A stretch of 64,000 nucleotides of DNA, from positions 1,240,001-1,304,000 of the forward strand of contig NZ_CP080417.1 of assembly GCF_019457535.1 (NCBI RefSeq). The letters are read 5' to 3'. Positions 35,961 to 44,569 of this stretch are shown here, piece by piece; position 1 is the first letter of the stretch, and each line of letters starts with the position of its first letter. This DNA is from Shewanella halotolerans (lineage in GTDB: Bacteria > Pseudomonadota > Gammaproteobacteria > Enterobacterales > Shewanellaceae). The notes under the pieces were generated by a model. The model did not search any database, had not been told where the DNA came from, and saw only the letters and a list, made by a program, of their open reading frames with translations. A program made the position numbers and the translations under genes.

Positions 35961-37187
35961 ATGTTATTTTCTCAATTGTCTCTGCCTGCGCCGCTGCAAC
36001 AGGCGCTGGAAGCCTTGGCATTTCGCGAGGCGACTCAGATCCAGGCCGAGGCGATCCCCTTGGTGCGAAGCGGTGTCGATCTCATGGCCTCGGCCCAGAC
36101 GGGCACGGGCAAGACGGCCGCCTTCGCCCTGCCTATCCTGGCTAACTTGATGGGCCAGGCGCAGGTCGAGGTCTCAGATAAACAGCCAAGAGCCCTGGTG
36201 TTGGTGCCCACCCGCGAGCTGGCGCTGCAGGTTCATCAGGGGATCTCAGATCTCGCCCGCTTCACCTGTCTGTCGGCGGGGCTGGTCTATGGCGGCGTCA
36301 GCATCGAGGCACAGTGCCAGCAGCTTGCCGCAGGCGTCGACCTGATCGTCGCGACCCCGGGTCGCCTGCTGGACCTGCACAGACGCGGCGCCGCCAAGCT
36401 AGATGGCGTGGCGCACCTGGTGTTCGACGAGGCCGATCGCATGTTGGACATGGGCTTTGCCGACGAGATAGCCGAGCTGATGGCGCTGTTACCCAGCGAG
36501 CGTCAGACCCTGCTGTTTTCAGCAACCCTGGATGACAAGGTGCTTGCACTGAGCCATCGCTGGTTAAAGCAGCCCAAACGCATCGCCGTCAGCACGCAGA
36601 ACAGCGCCAGCCAGGATGTCGAGCAGCGGGTCTATGCGGTGGACAGCGAGCGCAAGTTTGCCCTCTTGTCTCATCTGATCAACAAGGGGGATTGGCAGCG
36701 GGTATTGGTGTTTAGCCGTAAAAAGGTGGCCGCCGACAAGCTGGCCGCCCGCCTATGTGAGCAAGGCATCCAGGCCAAGGCGTTTCACGGGGATCTGGGC
36801 CAGGGCGCGCGTGAGCAGGTGCTGGCCGATTTCCGCCGTGGAGAGATAAAGGTGCTGGTGGCTACGGATGTGGCGGCGCGGGGGATAGATATCGAGTCTC
36901 TGGACTATGTGGTTAACTATGAGCTGCCCTATGTGGCCCAGGATTATGTGCATCGCATCGGCCGCACCGGCCGTGCGGGTAAGCAGGGCGTCGCCGTGAC
37001 CCTTTACTGCGAGGAGGATGCACTGCTACTGGAGGAGGTCGAGGCGCTGCTGGATAAGCGTCTGCCCCAGCAGTGGTTGCCCGGTTTCGAGCCGGATCTC
37101 ACCAAGGCTGACCCCAATCCCCGTCGCAATGGCAAGGCGGCGCAGAAACGCCGCGCCAAACGGCGCGGTCAGGGCGGTCGGCGTTAG
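35961..37187 (+). CDS. rhlE: DEAD-box RNA helicase, RhlE-like
   Basis: A 408-residue ATP-dependent RNA helicase. Motifs in order: F-x(16)-Q motif near the N-terminus (LAFREATQIQAEAIPLV), ASAQTGTGKTA (I), PTRELALQ (Ia), YGGVS, ATPGRLLDL (Ib), VFDEADRMLDMGF (II), LFSATL (III), VLVFSRKK (IV), VATDVAARGID (V) and HRIGRTGRAG (VI), then a short basic tail. It matches RhlE better than SrmB or DeaD by eye. The ATG at 35961 is used; an earlier in-frame start adds 19 residues. Its last four bases overlap the end of the convergent methyltransferase gene. Confidence 0.9.
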   Translation: MLFSQLSLPAPLQQALEALAFREATQIQAEAIPLVRSGVDLMASAQTGTGKTAAFALPILANLMGQAQVEVSDKQPRALVLVPTRELALQVHQGISDLARFTCLSAGLVYGGVSIEAQCQQLAAGVDLIVATPGRLLDLHRRGAAKLDGVAHLVFDEADRMLDMGFADEIAELMALLPSERQTLLFSATLDDKVLALSHRWLKQPKRIAVSTQNSASQDVEQRVYAVDSERKFALLSHLINKGDWQRVLVFSRKKVAADKLAARLCEQGIQAKAFHGDLGQGAREQVLADFRRGEIKVLVATDVAARGIDIESLDYVVNYELPYVAQDYVHRIGRTGRAGKQGVAVTLYCEEDALLLEEVEALLDKRLPQQWLPGFEPDLTKADPNPRRNGKAAQKRRAKRRGQGGRR

Positions 37188-37837
37188 CCCTGTTGGTAGT
37201 AGAGCATCTGCCCCTTAAAGCTGGAGGACATCTCGGCGGTCGGAGCGATTTTTTCCTGGTGGTGACGATAGCCCAGGCTGCACATCTTCTTGCTAAAGGC
37301 GGCATGGTTGCCACGGCCTGGGTCGACTAAGATCACCTCGCAGGCGGGCGCCGCATGGCGATGGATAAAGGCCGATAACAGCTCGATATGCTCTCGTTCG
37401 TAGAGCAAGTCTGCACCTATGATCAGGTCAAATAACCCTAGGCCATCGCTGTGGGAGTCCCAGCTGGTGCGCAGAAAGGGAATAGTCTCGCCTTGGTTAA
37501 GACGCACATTTTCCCGTAAGAAGTTGCCTGCCTCTGGGTGGTAATCTGTGGCGGTGATGTCAGCTTGACGGCTATTGAGCAACAGGCTGGCCAGTGCCAT
37601 GCCACAACCCACCTCTAAGATGCGCTTGTTGTCGATATCGAAACTTACCATCTGATCTGCCAGCGCCTTACCCGAATCCCATAGCACGCCAAATAGTGAC
37701 CACTGGGCGGATGAGATCCCTAACGCCTCGGCCTCGCCCAGAGGATCTGAGTATTCCTGTCTGTCTCTGAGACTGCGGATATGTATATCTGTGTGAGGGT
37801 ATTCCAGGGTCTGGTAGCGGACACGTGGGGCGCTCAT
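37184..37837 (-). CDS. METTL21-like class I SAM methyltransferase
   Basis: A 217-residue SAM-dependent methyltransferase. Motif I is ILEVGCGMALASLLL (about 73-87), followed by TATDYHPEAGNFLREN (motif post-I, acidic ribose ligand) and FDLIIGADLLYEREH, the pattern of the protein-lysine methyltransferase (METTL21/Methyltransf_16) group; the target is not known. The ATG at 37837 with AAGGAG upstream is preferred over an upstream start that would add 54 poorly structured residues. It overlaps rhlE tail-to-tail by 4 bp and lies between the tor regulatory and structural genes without an evident role in TMAO respiration. Confidence 0.8.
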   Translation of the reverse strand: MSAPRVRYQTLEYPHTDIHIRSLRDRQEYSDPLGEAEALGISSAQWSLFGVLWDSGKALADQMVSFDIDNKRILEVGCGMALASLLLNSRQADITATDYHPEAGNFLRENVRLNQGETIPFLRTSWDSHSDGLGLFDLIIGADLLYEREHIELLSAFIHRHAAPACEVILVDPGRGNHAAFSKKMCSLGYRHHQEKIAPTAEMSSSFKGQMLYYQQG

Positions 37838-37946
37838 GGCGGTTAAACTCCTTGCGTTAACAGTAAACGCAACAAGCCTAGATCGATATCGATTCGCTAC
37901 GTGTGGTGGGCCACTATAAGGGGGATCGGCGCAAATAGCTATCGGC

Positions 37947-37976
37947 ATAAAAAAACGCCGACATTGAGCGGCGCTT
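37947..37976 (-). terminator. torECAD terminator
   Basis: Minus-strand AAAAGCGCCG, loop CTCAATGT and CGGCGTTTTTTT form a strong terminator about 47 bp beyond torD. Confidence 0.85.
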
Positions 37977-38023
37977 TTACTGTGGTGATTGTTATTCAAT
38001 CATATTGATACTTATTGATTTTT

Positions 38024-38665
38024 TTACGAATGCTCGCAAAGTGCCTCACAATCTAGACTGACCCAGGTCTGTGTGAGCCTGGCGAGGGCCTGGTAGAATC
38101 GGCCAGGGTCTCTGTCACTCACGCGTTTGGCAAACTCGGCTAGCCAGGTATCCAGATACTTGGTGATAAAGCGCTGCTGCGCCTTATCATCCAGGCTGGT
38201 GGCCTGCTGGGCGACATAGGCCAAGATCACCGAGATGTGATCGGCCGGCTCGGGAAAATCGCTCTGCACCCCCAGCTTGCTCTGCTTGAGCAGGGCAAGC
38301 ATCTCCTGATGCTGAGGGCCGAAGAGCAGCGGCTGCTCCTCATCGCCTTCAGGCGTCAGATAGAGGCCTGCATAGGGATTGGCGCTCTGCTTGCCGCCTA
38401 CCAGGAACAGGCCGCAATAATCTGCGGCCAGATTCAGCAGGGAGGGCTCGTCGCCCAGCCCTGCCAACACCGCCTGGATGGTGTTCACCTCAGGCGCCAG
38501 CCTAGGCTCGCCGGCCAGCAGGTCAAAGAAGGCCAGCGCCTCGCTGCTTTGCAGGCTTTGTAGGCGCTGATGATCTATCTCTTTGGCAAACAGATCCGAC
38601 AGCAGACGGTAGACCCTGGCTCGCGCCTGGTTGGCTGGTGTTTGATAAATCGATGGCTTATTCAT
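38024..38665 (-). CDS. torD: TorA-specific chaperone TorD
   Basis: TorD binds apo-TorA and its Tat signal, protecting it until the molybdenum cofactor is inserted. The 213-residue all-helical protein carries the family features ARARVYRLLSDLFAKEID near the N-terminus, EVNTIQAVLAGLGDEPS, AADYCGLFLVG (Y/F-rich motif near 83-93) and PYAGLYLTPEGDEE. It is the last gene of torECAD, 29 bp after torA, with GGAG upstream of its ATG. Confidence 0.95.
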   Translation of the reverse strand: MNKPSIYQTPANQARARVYRLLSDLFAKEIDHQRLQSLQSSEALAFFDLLAGEPRLAPEVNTIQAVLAGLGDEPSLLNLAADYCGLFLVGGKQSANPYAGLYLTPEGDEEQPLLFGPQHQEMLALLKQSKLGVQSDFPEPADHISVILAYVAQQATSLDDKAQQRFITKYLDTWLAEFAKRVSDRDPGRFYQALARLTQTWVSLDCEALCEHS

Positions 38666-38694
38666 CTTAATTCTCCTTTGACCGCTAGCTTATT

Positions 38695-41181
38695 TTAGCG
38701 GCTGATCTCTATGGGGCCGCTGAAGGCGCTGACTTCTGGGACCTTACCGCTGAACTTCTCGAACTCCACCAGACAGGTGTAGGCGGCGCAGGCCTGTGCC
38801 AGCTTAGAGCTGCCGATATCCTGAGTCAGGGTGTTGGGGTCGCCGTAGCTGCACAGGGCGCCTATCTCGTTGCCGCCTTGCTTGCTGCCATCCTTGCCCA
38901 CTGGACCATACCAGGCACCCTCGTGGATACGGATCACGCCCTGAGGGAAGCGGTTCGATACCCGGGCGCCCGCCAGTAGCTGGCCCCTGTCGTTGAACAC
39001 CCGCACCAGATCGCCATCCTTGATGCCGCGAGCCTTAGCGTCCAGCGGATTGAGGTAGACAGGCTCGCGTCCCTGGACGGTATAGGTCTCGCGGTACTCC
39101 TGGGATTCACACATCTGTGAGTGCAGACGCTGATCCGGGTGGCAGGACTGCATCCAGATGGGGTACTTGTCTGAGCCAGGGCCGCCGTGGCTGCGCTCGC
39201 TCTTCTCCATCCAAGTTGGATGGCCGGGGCAATCGTCGTAGTTAAACTGGGCGATCTTACGGCTAAAGATCTCGATAAGGCCTGATGGCGTGCCCAGCGG
39301 GTTGATCTCAGGGTCATCCCTAAAATCGCTGTGGCGTGTCCAATTCTCTCCTTCACCGAAGTGCACATAGCCCTGCTGCCAGAAGGTGTCGAAATCTGGC
39401 ATCTCGAACTTACCTGCGTTAGCGGCCTTACACTCGTCGTAGAGCTTTCTTAGCCAATCCATCTCGGTTAGGCCGCGGGTGTATTGCTTCTCTTTACCCA
39501 TGAGCGCCGCAAAGCGAGTGAAGATCTCAAAGTCCGACAGACTCTCGTACAGGGGCTCGACCATCTTCTGCATCGCCAACACGCCGCGGTTGGCATAGCT
39601 GCCGTAGACGTCTATGTCGTTGCGCTCGAAGGTGGTACAGGCGGGCAGCACTATGTCTGAGAAGCGACAGGTGGCGGTCCAGTTCACGTCTATGGTGACC
39701 ACACATTCCAGCTTGTGGAAGGCGCGCTTCATCTTGTTTCTGTCCTGGTGATGGTTCCAGGGGTTGTTGCCCGAGAACACCATCATCTTGATGTCGGGGT
39801 AGGTGACCTTGCTGCCGTTGGCATCTATCGTCTTGCCCGGCTCCAGGATGGCATCTATCCAGCGCGCCACTGGTATGGTGCTGCTGGCACCCTTGAAGTC
39901 TGTGCTGTCAAATAGTGGCTTTTGGCCCTCATCCAGGTTACGTGGGAAGGCGCCCGGCGCCGCTGCTCCCGACGATGGTACGCCTATGCTGGAGTAGTGG
40001 TGGCCGTAGCTGATGCCGCCGCCCGGCAGGCCGATTTGGCCTATCATGGTGGCCAGTACCGCCACCATCCAGTAAGGCTGCTCGCCATGTTGCTGACGCT
40101 GGATACACCAGCCCATCATGATCTGGGTGCGGCCCTTGGTCATTACCTTGGCCAGATCTTTAATGATCTCGACGCTCACGCCAGTGATCTGGCTGGCCCA
40201 TTCTGGGGTCTTGGCGACGCCATCCTTCTCCCCAAGCAGGTAGGGGAGAAACTCCTCGAAGCCCAGGCTGTAGCCGTCGATGAAGGCTTTGTCGTGCAGA
40301 TTCTGGCTCACCATCTCATGGGCGATACCCAGCATCAGGGCCACGTCTGTCTGTGGGTTGATGTAGAGCTGCTCGCAGCCCAGGTACTTTTGGGTCTTGG
40401 TGACCACGGGATCTATGCTGATCACCCGGATCTTGCCCTGGGCCACCTTCTCCTTGAGCTGCGCCAGATAGGCGTAAGACTCGTGAGTCTCGGCGTTCCA
40501 GCCCACCTGCAGGTTTTTATAGGGGTCGTTTGACCAGAGCACTATGGTGTCGCTGTGCTCTAAGATCAGCGGCCAGGAGGTGCCCTGGGCGTAGACCTCG
40601 GTGGAGCCGAGCACGTAGGGAAGAATCGTCTGTCCGGCGCCGGTGGAGTAGTCGCCGACCTTCTTGACGAAGTTGCCGTGCATTCCTACCGCGCGCTGCA
40701 TATGGCTGGTGGAGGAGTGTAGCTGACCCGTGGCGCGCCAGCCGGTTTGGCCCGCATGCAGCCCCGAGGGGCCATACTTGGTCTGGATCTCATCGAGTGA
40801 GTCCTTAAACAGCGACAGTGCCTTGTCCCAGGTGACGCGTACGAAACGGTAGTCACCGCGCTCTAAGGTATTGCTCTTGTGCCCTTTGAGCAGGAAGTCG
40901 AGGCGCACCATAGGGTAGCGCACGCGGGATGGGTTATAGACCAGTCCCTTGACCCCATTGATCATATCGGTGGGGTATTTATCCAGGTCGAAGGGGATCA
41001 CCTTATCGATGACGCCGTTCTTGCGAGTCATCTTAAAGGCGCCGAAGTGGGAGCCCGTGGTTTTCCACACTTCATCTGTCCCTGCGCTGGCCAGGGCGTT
41101 GAGCGGTGCCAACAGCGATGAGCCGCTTAGGGTGACATAGGAGCTGGCGGCGAGGCCTTTTAGAAAATCTCTTCTGTTCAT
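38695..41181 (-). CDS. torA: Trimethylamine-N-oxide reductase TorA
   Basis: TorA is the periplasmic molybdoenzyme that reduces TMAO to trimethylamine using electrons from TorC. The 828-residue precursor starts with a twin-arginine signal, MNRRDFLKGLAASSYVTLSG, consistent with export in folded form. The mature part is DMSO-reductase family: QTGWRATGQLHSSTSHMQRA, GDYSTGAGQTILPYV (contains the Ser molybdenum ligand), VLWSNDPYKN, GWCIQRQQHGEQPYWM and a C-terminal cofactor-binding domain (VYLNPLDAKARGIKDGDLVRV). Full length. It lies 12 bp after torC. Confidence 0.96.
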   Translation of the reverse strand: MNRRDFLKGLAASSYVTLSGSSLLAPLNALASAGTDEVWKTTGSHFGAFKMTRKNGVIDKVIPFDLDKYPTDMINGVKGLVYNPSRVRYPMVRLDFLLKGHKSNTLERGDYRFVRVTWDKALSLFKDSLDEIQTKYGPSGLHAGQTGWRATGQLHSSTSHMQRAVGMHGNFVKKVGDYSTGAGQTILPYVLGSTEVYAQGTSWPLILEHSDTIVLWSNDPYKNLQVGWNAETHESYAYLAQLKEKVAQGKIRVISIDPVVTKTQKYLGCEQLYINPQTDVALMLGIAHEMVSQNLHDKAFIDGYSLGFEEFLPYLLGEKDGVAKTPEWASQITGVSVEIIKDLAKVMTKGRTQIMMGWCIQRQQHGEQPYWMVAVLATMIGQIGLPGGGISYGHHYSSIGVPSSGAAAPGAFPRNLDEGQKPLFDSTDFKGASSTIPVARWIDAILEPGKTIDANGSKVTYPDIKMMVFSGNNPWNHHQDRNKMKRAFHKLECVVTIDVNWTATCRFSDIVLPACTTFERNDIDVYGSYANRGVLAMQKMVEPLYESLSDFEIFTRFAALMGKEKQYTRGLTEMDWLRKLYDECKAANAGKFEMPDFDTFWQQGYVHFGEGENWTRHSDFRDDPEINPLGTPSGLIEIFSRKIAQFNYDDCPGHPTWMEKSERSHGGPGSDKYPIWMQSCHPDQRLHSQMCESQEYRETYTVQGREPVYLNPLDAKARGIKDGDLVRVFNDRGQLLAGARVSNRFPQGVIRIHEGAWYGPVGKDGSKQGGNEIGALCSYGDPNTLTQDIGSSKLAQACAAYTCLVEFEKFSGKVPEVSAFSGPIEISR

Positions 41182-41193
41182 GATGCTATCCTG

Positions 41194-42372
41194 TTAGTGC
41201 GCTGAGGTGGCAAAAGTCGATGAATGTTCTTGCAGGTATTTCTGTACCAGTGCCTGGGTGTCCTGATCCATGTTGACGAAGGCGATCATTCCCTGAAACA
41301 TGCCGGGCCAGGTGTTGGCGTCGAAATGCGCCTCATCGGGCTGGGTATGACAGACGCTACAGCTACTGGAATAGGTGTCGCGGGCGTAGTCCCAGAGTGG
41401 TTGCAGGTCTTTCACCAGATAGTCGCCATCCACCCAGATCTGCGCCTCGACGCGCTGCCAGATCAGGCCGGTGAGTGGGTCTTGCTGCTCTTCGAACACT
41501 TGCATTACGCCAGGCTCCAGGGCGGCATCTTTCGACAGTTGTGCCGAGAGGATATTCATGCCGAAATCGAAGTAGATCACTCGGCCTGCGCCTATCTTCT
41601 TGCGCCAGCCGTCGATACCTACCTTGGCGCGTTGACCCTTGACCTCAAGCACCTTCACCTTAGTGGCGATGTTGAGTGTGCCCGCCTCGACGTCTGTCTT
41701 CTCGTTGAAGAACAGTGGCTTGGTCAGGGCGCTGAAGTAGCTTTCACCGACTAACAGACTGCTCTCGCCAGAACCCACCTGGGCGATAAGCTCAGGAGCG
41801 CGTGAGGTGCCCATGTCTGGCAACTTGTGGGCGATCCCCTTGTGGCAGTCGATGCAGCTTTGATCTAACTCGGCGGCGCGCTTCATCTGCTTCTGGGCCA
41901 GCTTTGACATCTCGTCCCACTTCATCGAGTCATAGTTGTGGCAGTTCTTACAGGCGAGTGAGTTGTCGCGATCGAATCGTTTCCACTCGCGGCTCGCCAT
42001 CTCCAGACGTTTGGCCTCGAACTTCTCTTCGGTGTTGACGGTTTGTAGCAGCCAGCCCCACATGTCATGTGACGCCTCTATCTTGCGGCCTATCTTACGG
42101 CTCCAGTTGTGGGGCACGTGACAGTCGGGGCAGGTGGCCCGCACGCCTGAGTGATTCGACCAATGCACTGTGCTTTGCAGCTCCTGGTAGGGTTTACTCT
42201 CCATGCTGTGGCAGCTGATGCAGAAGGCTTCGGTGTTGGTCGCCTCCAGGGCGGTGTTGAAGCCACCCCAAAAGATGATGCCCATCAGGAAGGCTGATAG
42301 GCTAATGGCGCCAAGGGTGAGGGTTTTGGCGGGTTTGTTGAGGGTACGCCAAAGGGTGATAAACCACTTCAT
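41194..42372 (-). CDS. torC: Pentaheme c-type cytochrome TorC
   Basis: TorC is a membrane-anchored NapC/NirT-type cytochrome that passes electrons from menaquinol to TorA. The 392-residue protein has one N-terminal helix (about 17-38), four CxxCH sites in the NapC-like part (CISCH at 51-55, CPDCH, CKNCH, CIDCH) and a fifth, CSVCH, in the C-terminal domain near 340, the hallmark of TorC. The ATG at 42372 has AAAGGATG upstream; a start six codons earlier is possible. Confidence 0.95.
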   Translation of the reverse strand: MKWFITLWRTLNKPAKTLTLGAISLSAFLMGIIFWGGFNTALEATNTEAFCISCHSMESKPYQELQSTVHWSNHSGVRATCPDCHVPHNWSRKIGRKIEASHDMWGWLLQTVNTEEKFEAKRLEMASREWKRFDRDNSLACKNCHNYDSMKWDEMSKLAQKQMKRAAELDQSCIDCHKGIAHKLPDMGTSRAPELIAQVGSGESSLLVGESYFSALTKPLFFNEKTDVEAGTLNIATKVKVLEVKGQRAKVGIDGWRKKIGAGRVIYFDFGMNILSAQLSKDAALEPGVMQVFEEQQDPLTGLIWQRVEAQIWVDGDYLVKDLQPLWDYARDTYSSSCSVCHTQPDEAHFDANTWPGMFQGMIAFVNMDQDTQALVQKYLQEHSSTFATSAH

Positions 42373-42403
42373 AGCAACATCCTTTCTCAAGTTGGTAATG
42401 GGG

Positions 42404-42574
42404 TTAATGGGCGACGACGCCGCCGAAGGCCTGGATCATCCAGATGATGAAGCCATAGGCGCTGATGCCTGTGACGGTCAGCATCGGGAAGAGCAGCACT
42501 ATGATGAAGCCGAGGGCTTTGAGCTCTTTGGATTTATCCTGATCTCGTGTTTCGCTTATTGGGTGTGATGGCAT
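42404..42574 (-). CDS. torE: Small membrane protein TorE
   Basis: A 56-residue protein with one hydrophobic helix (LGFIIVLLFPMLTVTGISAY, followed by GFIIWMI), resembling the NapE/TorE family. It is the first gene of the Shewanella-type torECAD operon, 31 bp before torC. Its role is not settled; an accessory function in electron transfer has been suggested for such proteins. The ATG at 42574 has AGAGAGT upstream; an ATG ten codons earlier lacks a ribosome site. Confidence 0.88.
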   Translation of the reverse strand: MPSHPISETRDQDKSKELKALGFIIVLLFPMLTVTGISAYGFIIWMIQAFGGVVAH

Positions 42575-42667
42575 GACAGACTCTCTTAGTTGATCTTTGT
42601 CCATGGCTGCATGGTAGAGGAGGGATGTGAATGGGGGTGCTGCCTGGCATGAACCAAGGGTGACAAG

Positions 42668-42687
42668 TTATGAAAAAATATGAATAA
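42668..42687 (-). promoter_or_regulatory. Two tor-box-like decamers upstream of torECAD
   Basis: On the minus strand TTATTCATAT (42687-42678) is followed directly by TTTTTCATAA (42677-42668). Both resemble the tor box CTGTTCATAT bound by TorR upstream of E. coli torCAD, and here they are tandem, ending about 94 bp before the torE start. Confidence 0.65.
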
Positions 42688-42881
42688 AACTGAGCCTGAC
42701 GACTTGATGGCGAAGAATTTATTTATAACTGGCTGATATTTAATGAGTTAACTGAGTTTTCTCTTGAGTGGATGTCCCATGGTTGTCGCGGTATCTCAGG
42801 CTAAAAAGGCCTTCGCGCGAAAGTTGAACAAAAGTTTGGCGAATTGTTAGCTTGCTCTAGTTTATGTCACAGTCTTTGCTG

Positions 42882-43051
42882 TAGAATGCGCCGCCAACAA
42901 AGGCTGTGTTATGGGTAAGTGTTTGCTTACCTTAAAAGGTCGGTATCTCCTCGGTTACCGATCTGCAGGTCACGTAAGGTACACCAATAAGTACTCAGTG
43001 GATCTCTCACCCACAGACATCTGTCGTGGGGCTCTAACTTGCCACAGCCTT
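42882..43051 (+). promoter_or_regulatory. Folded leader RNA of the guanine/hypoxanthine permease gene
   Basis: A TAGAAT -10 (42882-42887) would start RNA near 42894. The RNA then opens with AAGGCTGTG (42900-42908), which pairs perfectly with CACAGCCTT (43043-43051), closing a domain of about 150 nt. Inside are GGTAAG/CTTACC (42914-42919, 42926-42931), GGTCGGTA/TACCGATC (42938-42945, 42956-42963) and CCCAC/GTGGG (43010-43014, 43026-43030). The domain ends 31 nt before the ATG. It has the architecture of a riboswitch, but does not match the purine, xanthine (NMT1), TPP or other class that can be recalled. Confidence 0.6.
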
Positions 43052-43082
43052 CCAAATTAAGAGATCAAAAAAGGTAACTACT

Positions 43083-44441
43083 ATGAAGTCTGAACAGACT
43101 CTCGCTGCACCCGCTGTACCTGCAAGCTCCCTGCTTGACCGTTATTTTGCCATCACCGCTCGCGGCAGCACGCTGCGCCAAGAGGTGATTGCCGGCTTAA
43201 CCACCTTCCTCGCCATGGTTTATTCGGTGATCGTGGTGCCAAACATGCTGGGCGCCGCCGGTTTCGATCCCGGCGCCGTCTTCGTGGCCACCTGTCTGAT
43301 TGCCTCCTTCGGCTCGCTGCTGATGGGGCTGTGGGCTAATCTACCGATGGCGATTGGCTGCGCCATCTCACTGACCGCCTTCACCGCCTTTAGCATGGTG
43401 CTGGGCCAGGGGATCTCGATTCCCGTGACCCTGGGCGCCATCTTCCTTATGGGCGTGGTCTTCACCCTGGTGAGTGTCACAGGCGTGCGTCAGTGGGTAC
43501 TGACCAACCTGCCTAAGGGGATCGCTCACGGTACCGGCATAGGCATAGGCCTGTTCCTGCTGTTGATCGCCACCAATAGTGTGCATCTGATCGTCGCCAA
43601 CGACGCTGGCCTGCCGGTGAAGCTTGGCGATATTCATAGCCTGCCTGTCATCGCAACAGTGATTGGCCTGGCGGCCACCATAGGCCTGGAGCGCCGCGGC
43701 GTACCCGGCGGCATTCTGCTGGTGATCATCGCCCTGTCGGTATTTGGCCTGGCATTCGACCCGAGCGTGACCTACCAAGGCTTATTCGCCCTGCCTGATT
43801 TGATGTCAGACAAGTCGCTTATCGGTCAGCTGGATATCATGGGCGCCCTCAACCCTGTGGTGCTGCCTATTGTGCTGGCGCTGGTGATGACGGCGATCTT
43901 CGATGCCACAGGTACCATTCGCGCGGTGGCCGGTCAGGCCGAACTTTTGGATGAGAAAGACAATATCGTTGGCGGCGGTAAGGCGCTGACCTCAGATTCC
44001 ATGAGCAGCATCTTCGCAGGCGCCGTGGGCGGCGCGCCGGCGGCCGTGTACATCGAGTCGGCGGCGGGTACCGCGGCCGGTGGTAAGACGGGCCTGACGG
44101 CGACAATCGTCGGCGTGCTCTTCCTGCTGATGGTATTCCTGGCGCCGCTTAGCTACCTGGTGCCGGCCTACGCCACGGCGCCGGCGCTCATGTATGTGGG
44201 CCTCTTGATGCTGAGCAACGTGACCAAGCTGAACTTCGACGACAAGGTCGATGCCATGGCGGGTCTGACTTGCGCCGTGTTCATCATCCTCAGCTGTAAT
44301 ATCGTTACCGGTATCATGCTGGGCTTCGTGACCCTAGTGGTTGGCCGTCTGGCCAGCGGTGAATGGCGCGCCCTGAAACCCGGTGTGTTAGCCATCACTA
44401 TCGGCCTGGTGGTCTTCTATATGGGCGGCTGGGCTATCTAG
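43083..44441 (+). CDS. ghxP: Guanine/hypoxanthine permease (GhxP/AzgA type)
   Basis: A 452-residue inner-membrane purine base permease, very similar by recall to E. coli GhxP (YjcD): RGSTLRQEVIAGLTTFLAMV, VVPNMLGAAGF, GLWANLPMAIGCAISLTAFT, KGIAHGTGIGIGLFLLLIAT, FDATGTIRAVAGQAE and PAAVYIESAAGTAAGGKTGL are the AzgA-like NCS2 signatures. About 12-14 membrane helices are expected. GGTAAC lies upstream of the ATG. Expression is probably controlled by the folded leader directly before it; purine sensing would be the obvious hypothesis. A perfect palindrome terminates it. Confidence 0.92.
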   Translation: MKSEQTLAAPAVPASSLLDRYFAITARGSTLRQEVIAGLTTFLAMVYSVIVVPNMLGAAGFDPGAVFVATCLIASFGSLLMGLWANLPMAIGCAISLTAFTAFSMVLGQGISIPVTLGAIFLMGVVFTLVSVTGVRQWVLTNLPKGIAHGTGIGIGLFLLLIATNSVHLIVANDAGLPVKLGDIHSLPVIATVIGLAATIGLERRGVPGGILLVIIALSVFGLAFDPSVTYQGLFALPDLMSDKSLIGQLDIMGALNPVVLPIVLALVMTAIFDATGTIRAVAGQAELLDEKDNIVGGGKALTSDSMSSIFAGAVGGAPAAVYIESAAGTAAGGKTGLTATIVGVLFLLMVFLAPLSYLVPAYATAPALMYVGLLMLSNVTKLNFDDKVDAMAGLTCAVFIILSCNIVTGIMLGFVTLVVGRLASGEWRALKPGVLAITIGLVVFYMGGWAI

Positions 44442-44470
44442 AACGTATCGAATCAGCAGCTCAAATAACA

Positions 44471-44498
44471 CAAACCCAGGTCAATTGACCTGGGTTTG
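44471..44498. terminator. Terminator after ghxP
   Basis: CAAACCCAGGTCAA followed immediately by its complement TTGACCTGGGTTTG, a 28-bp perfect palindrome. It can act as an intrinsic terminator for ghxP and perhaps for the convergent CBS gene. Confidence 0.75.
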
Positions 44499-44569
44499 TC
44501 GTTTAAGGCTGTCGATCGAGGCTGATAAGCAAGGCAATTGAGTAACTCATTTTTCAATACTTGTGAGCA

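Noticed and set aside
39922..40533. Antisense open frame of 203 codons inside torA
   Set aside because: Fully inside a well-conserved gene and without recognisable motifs.
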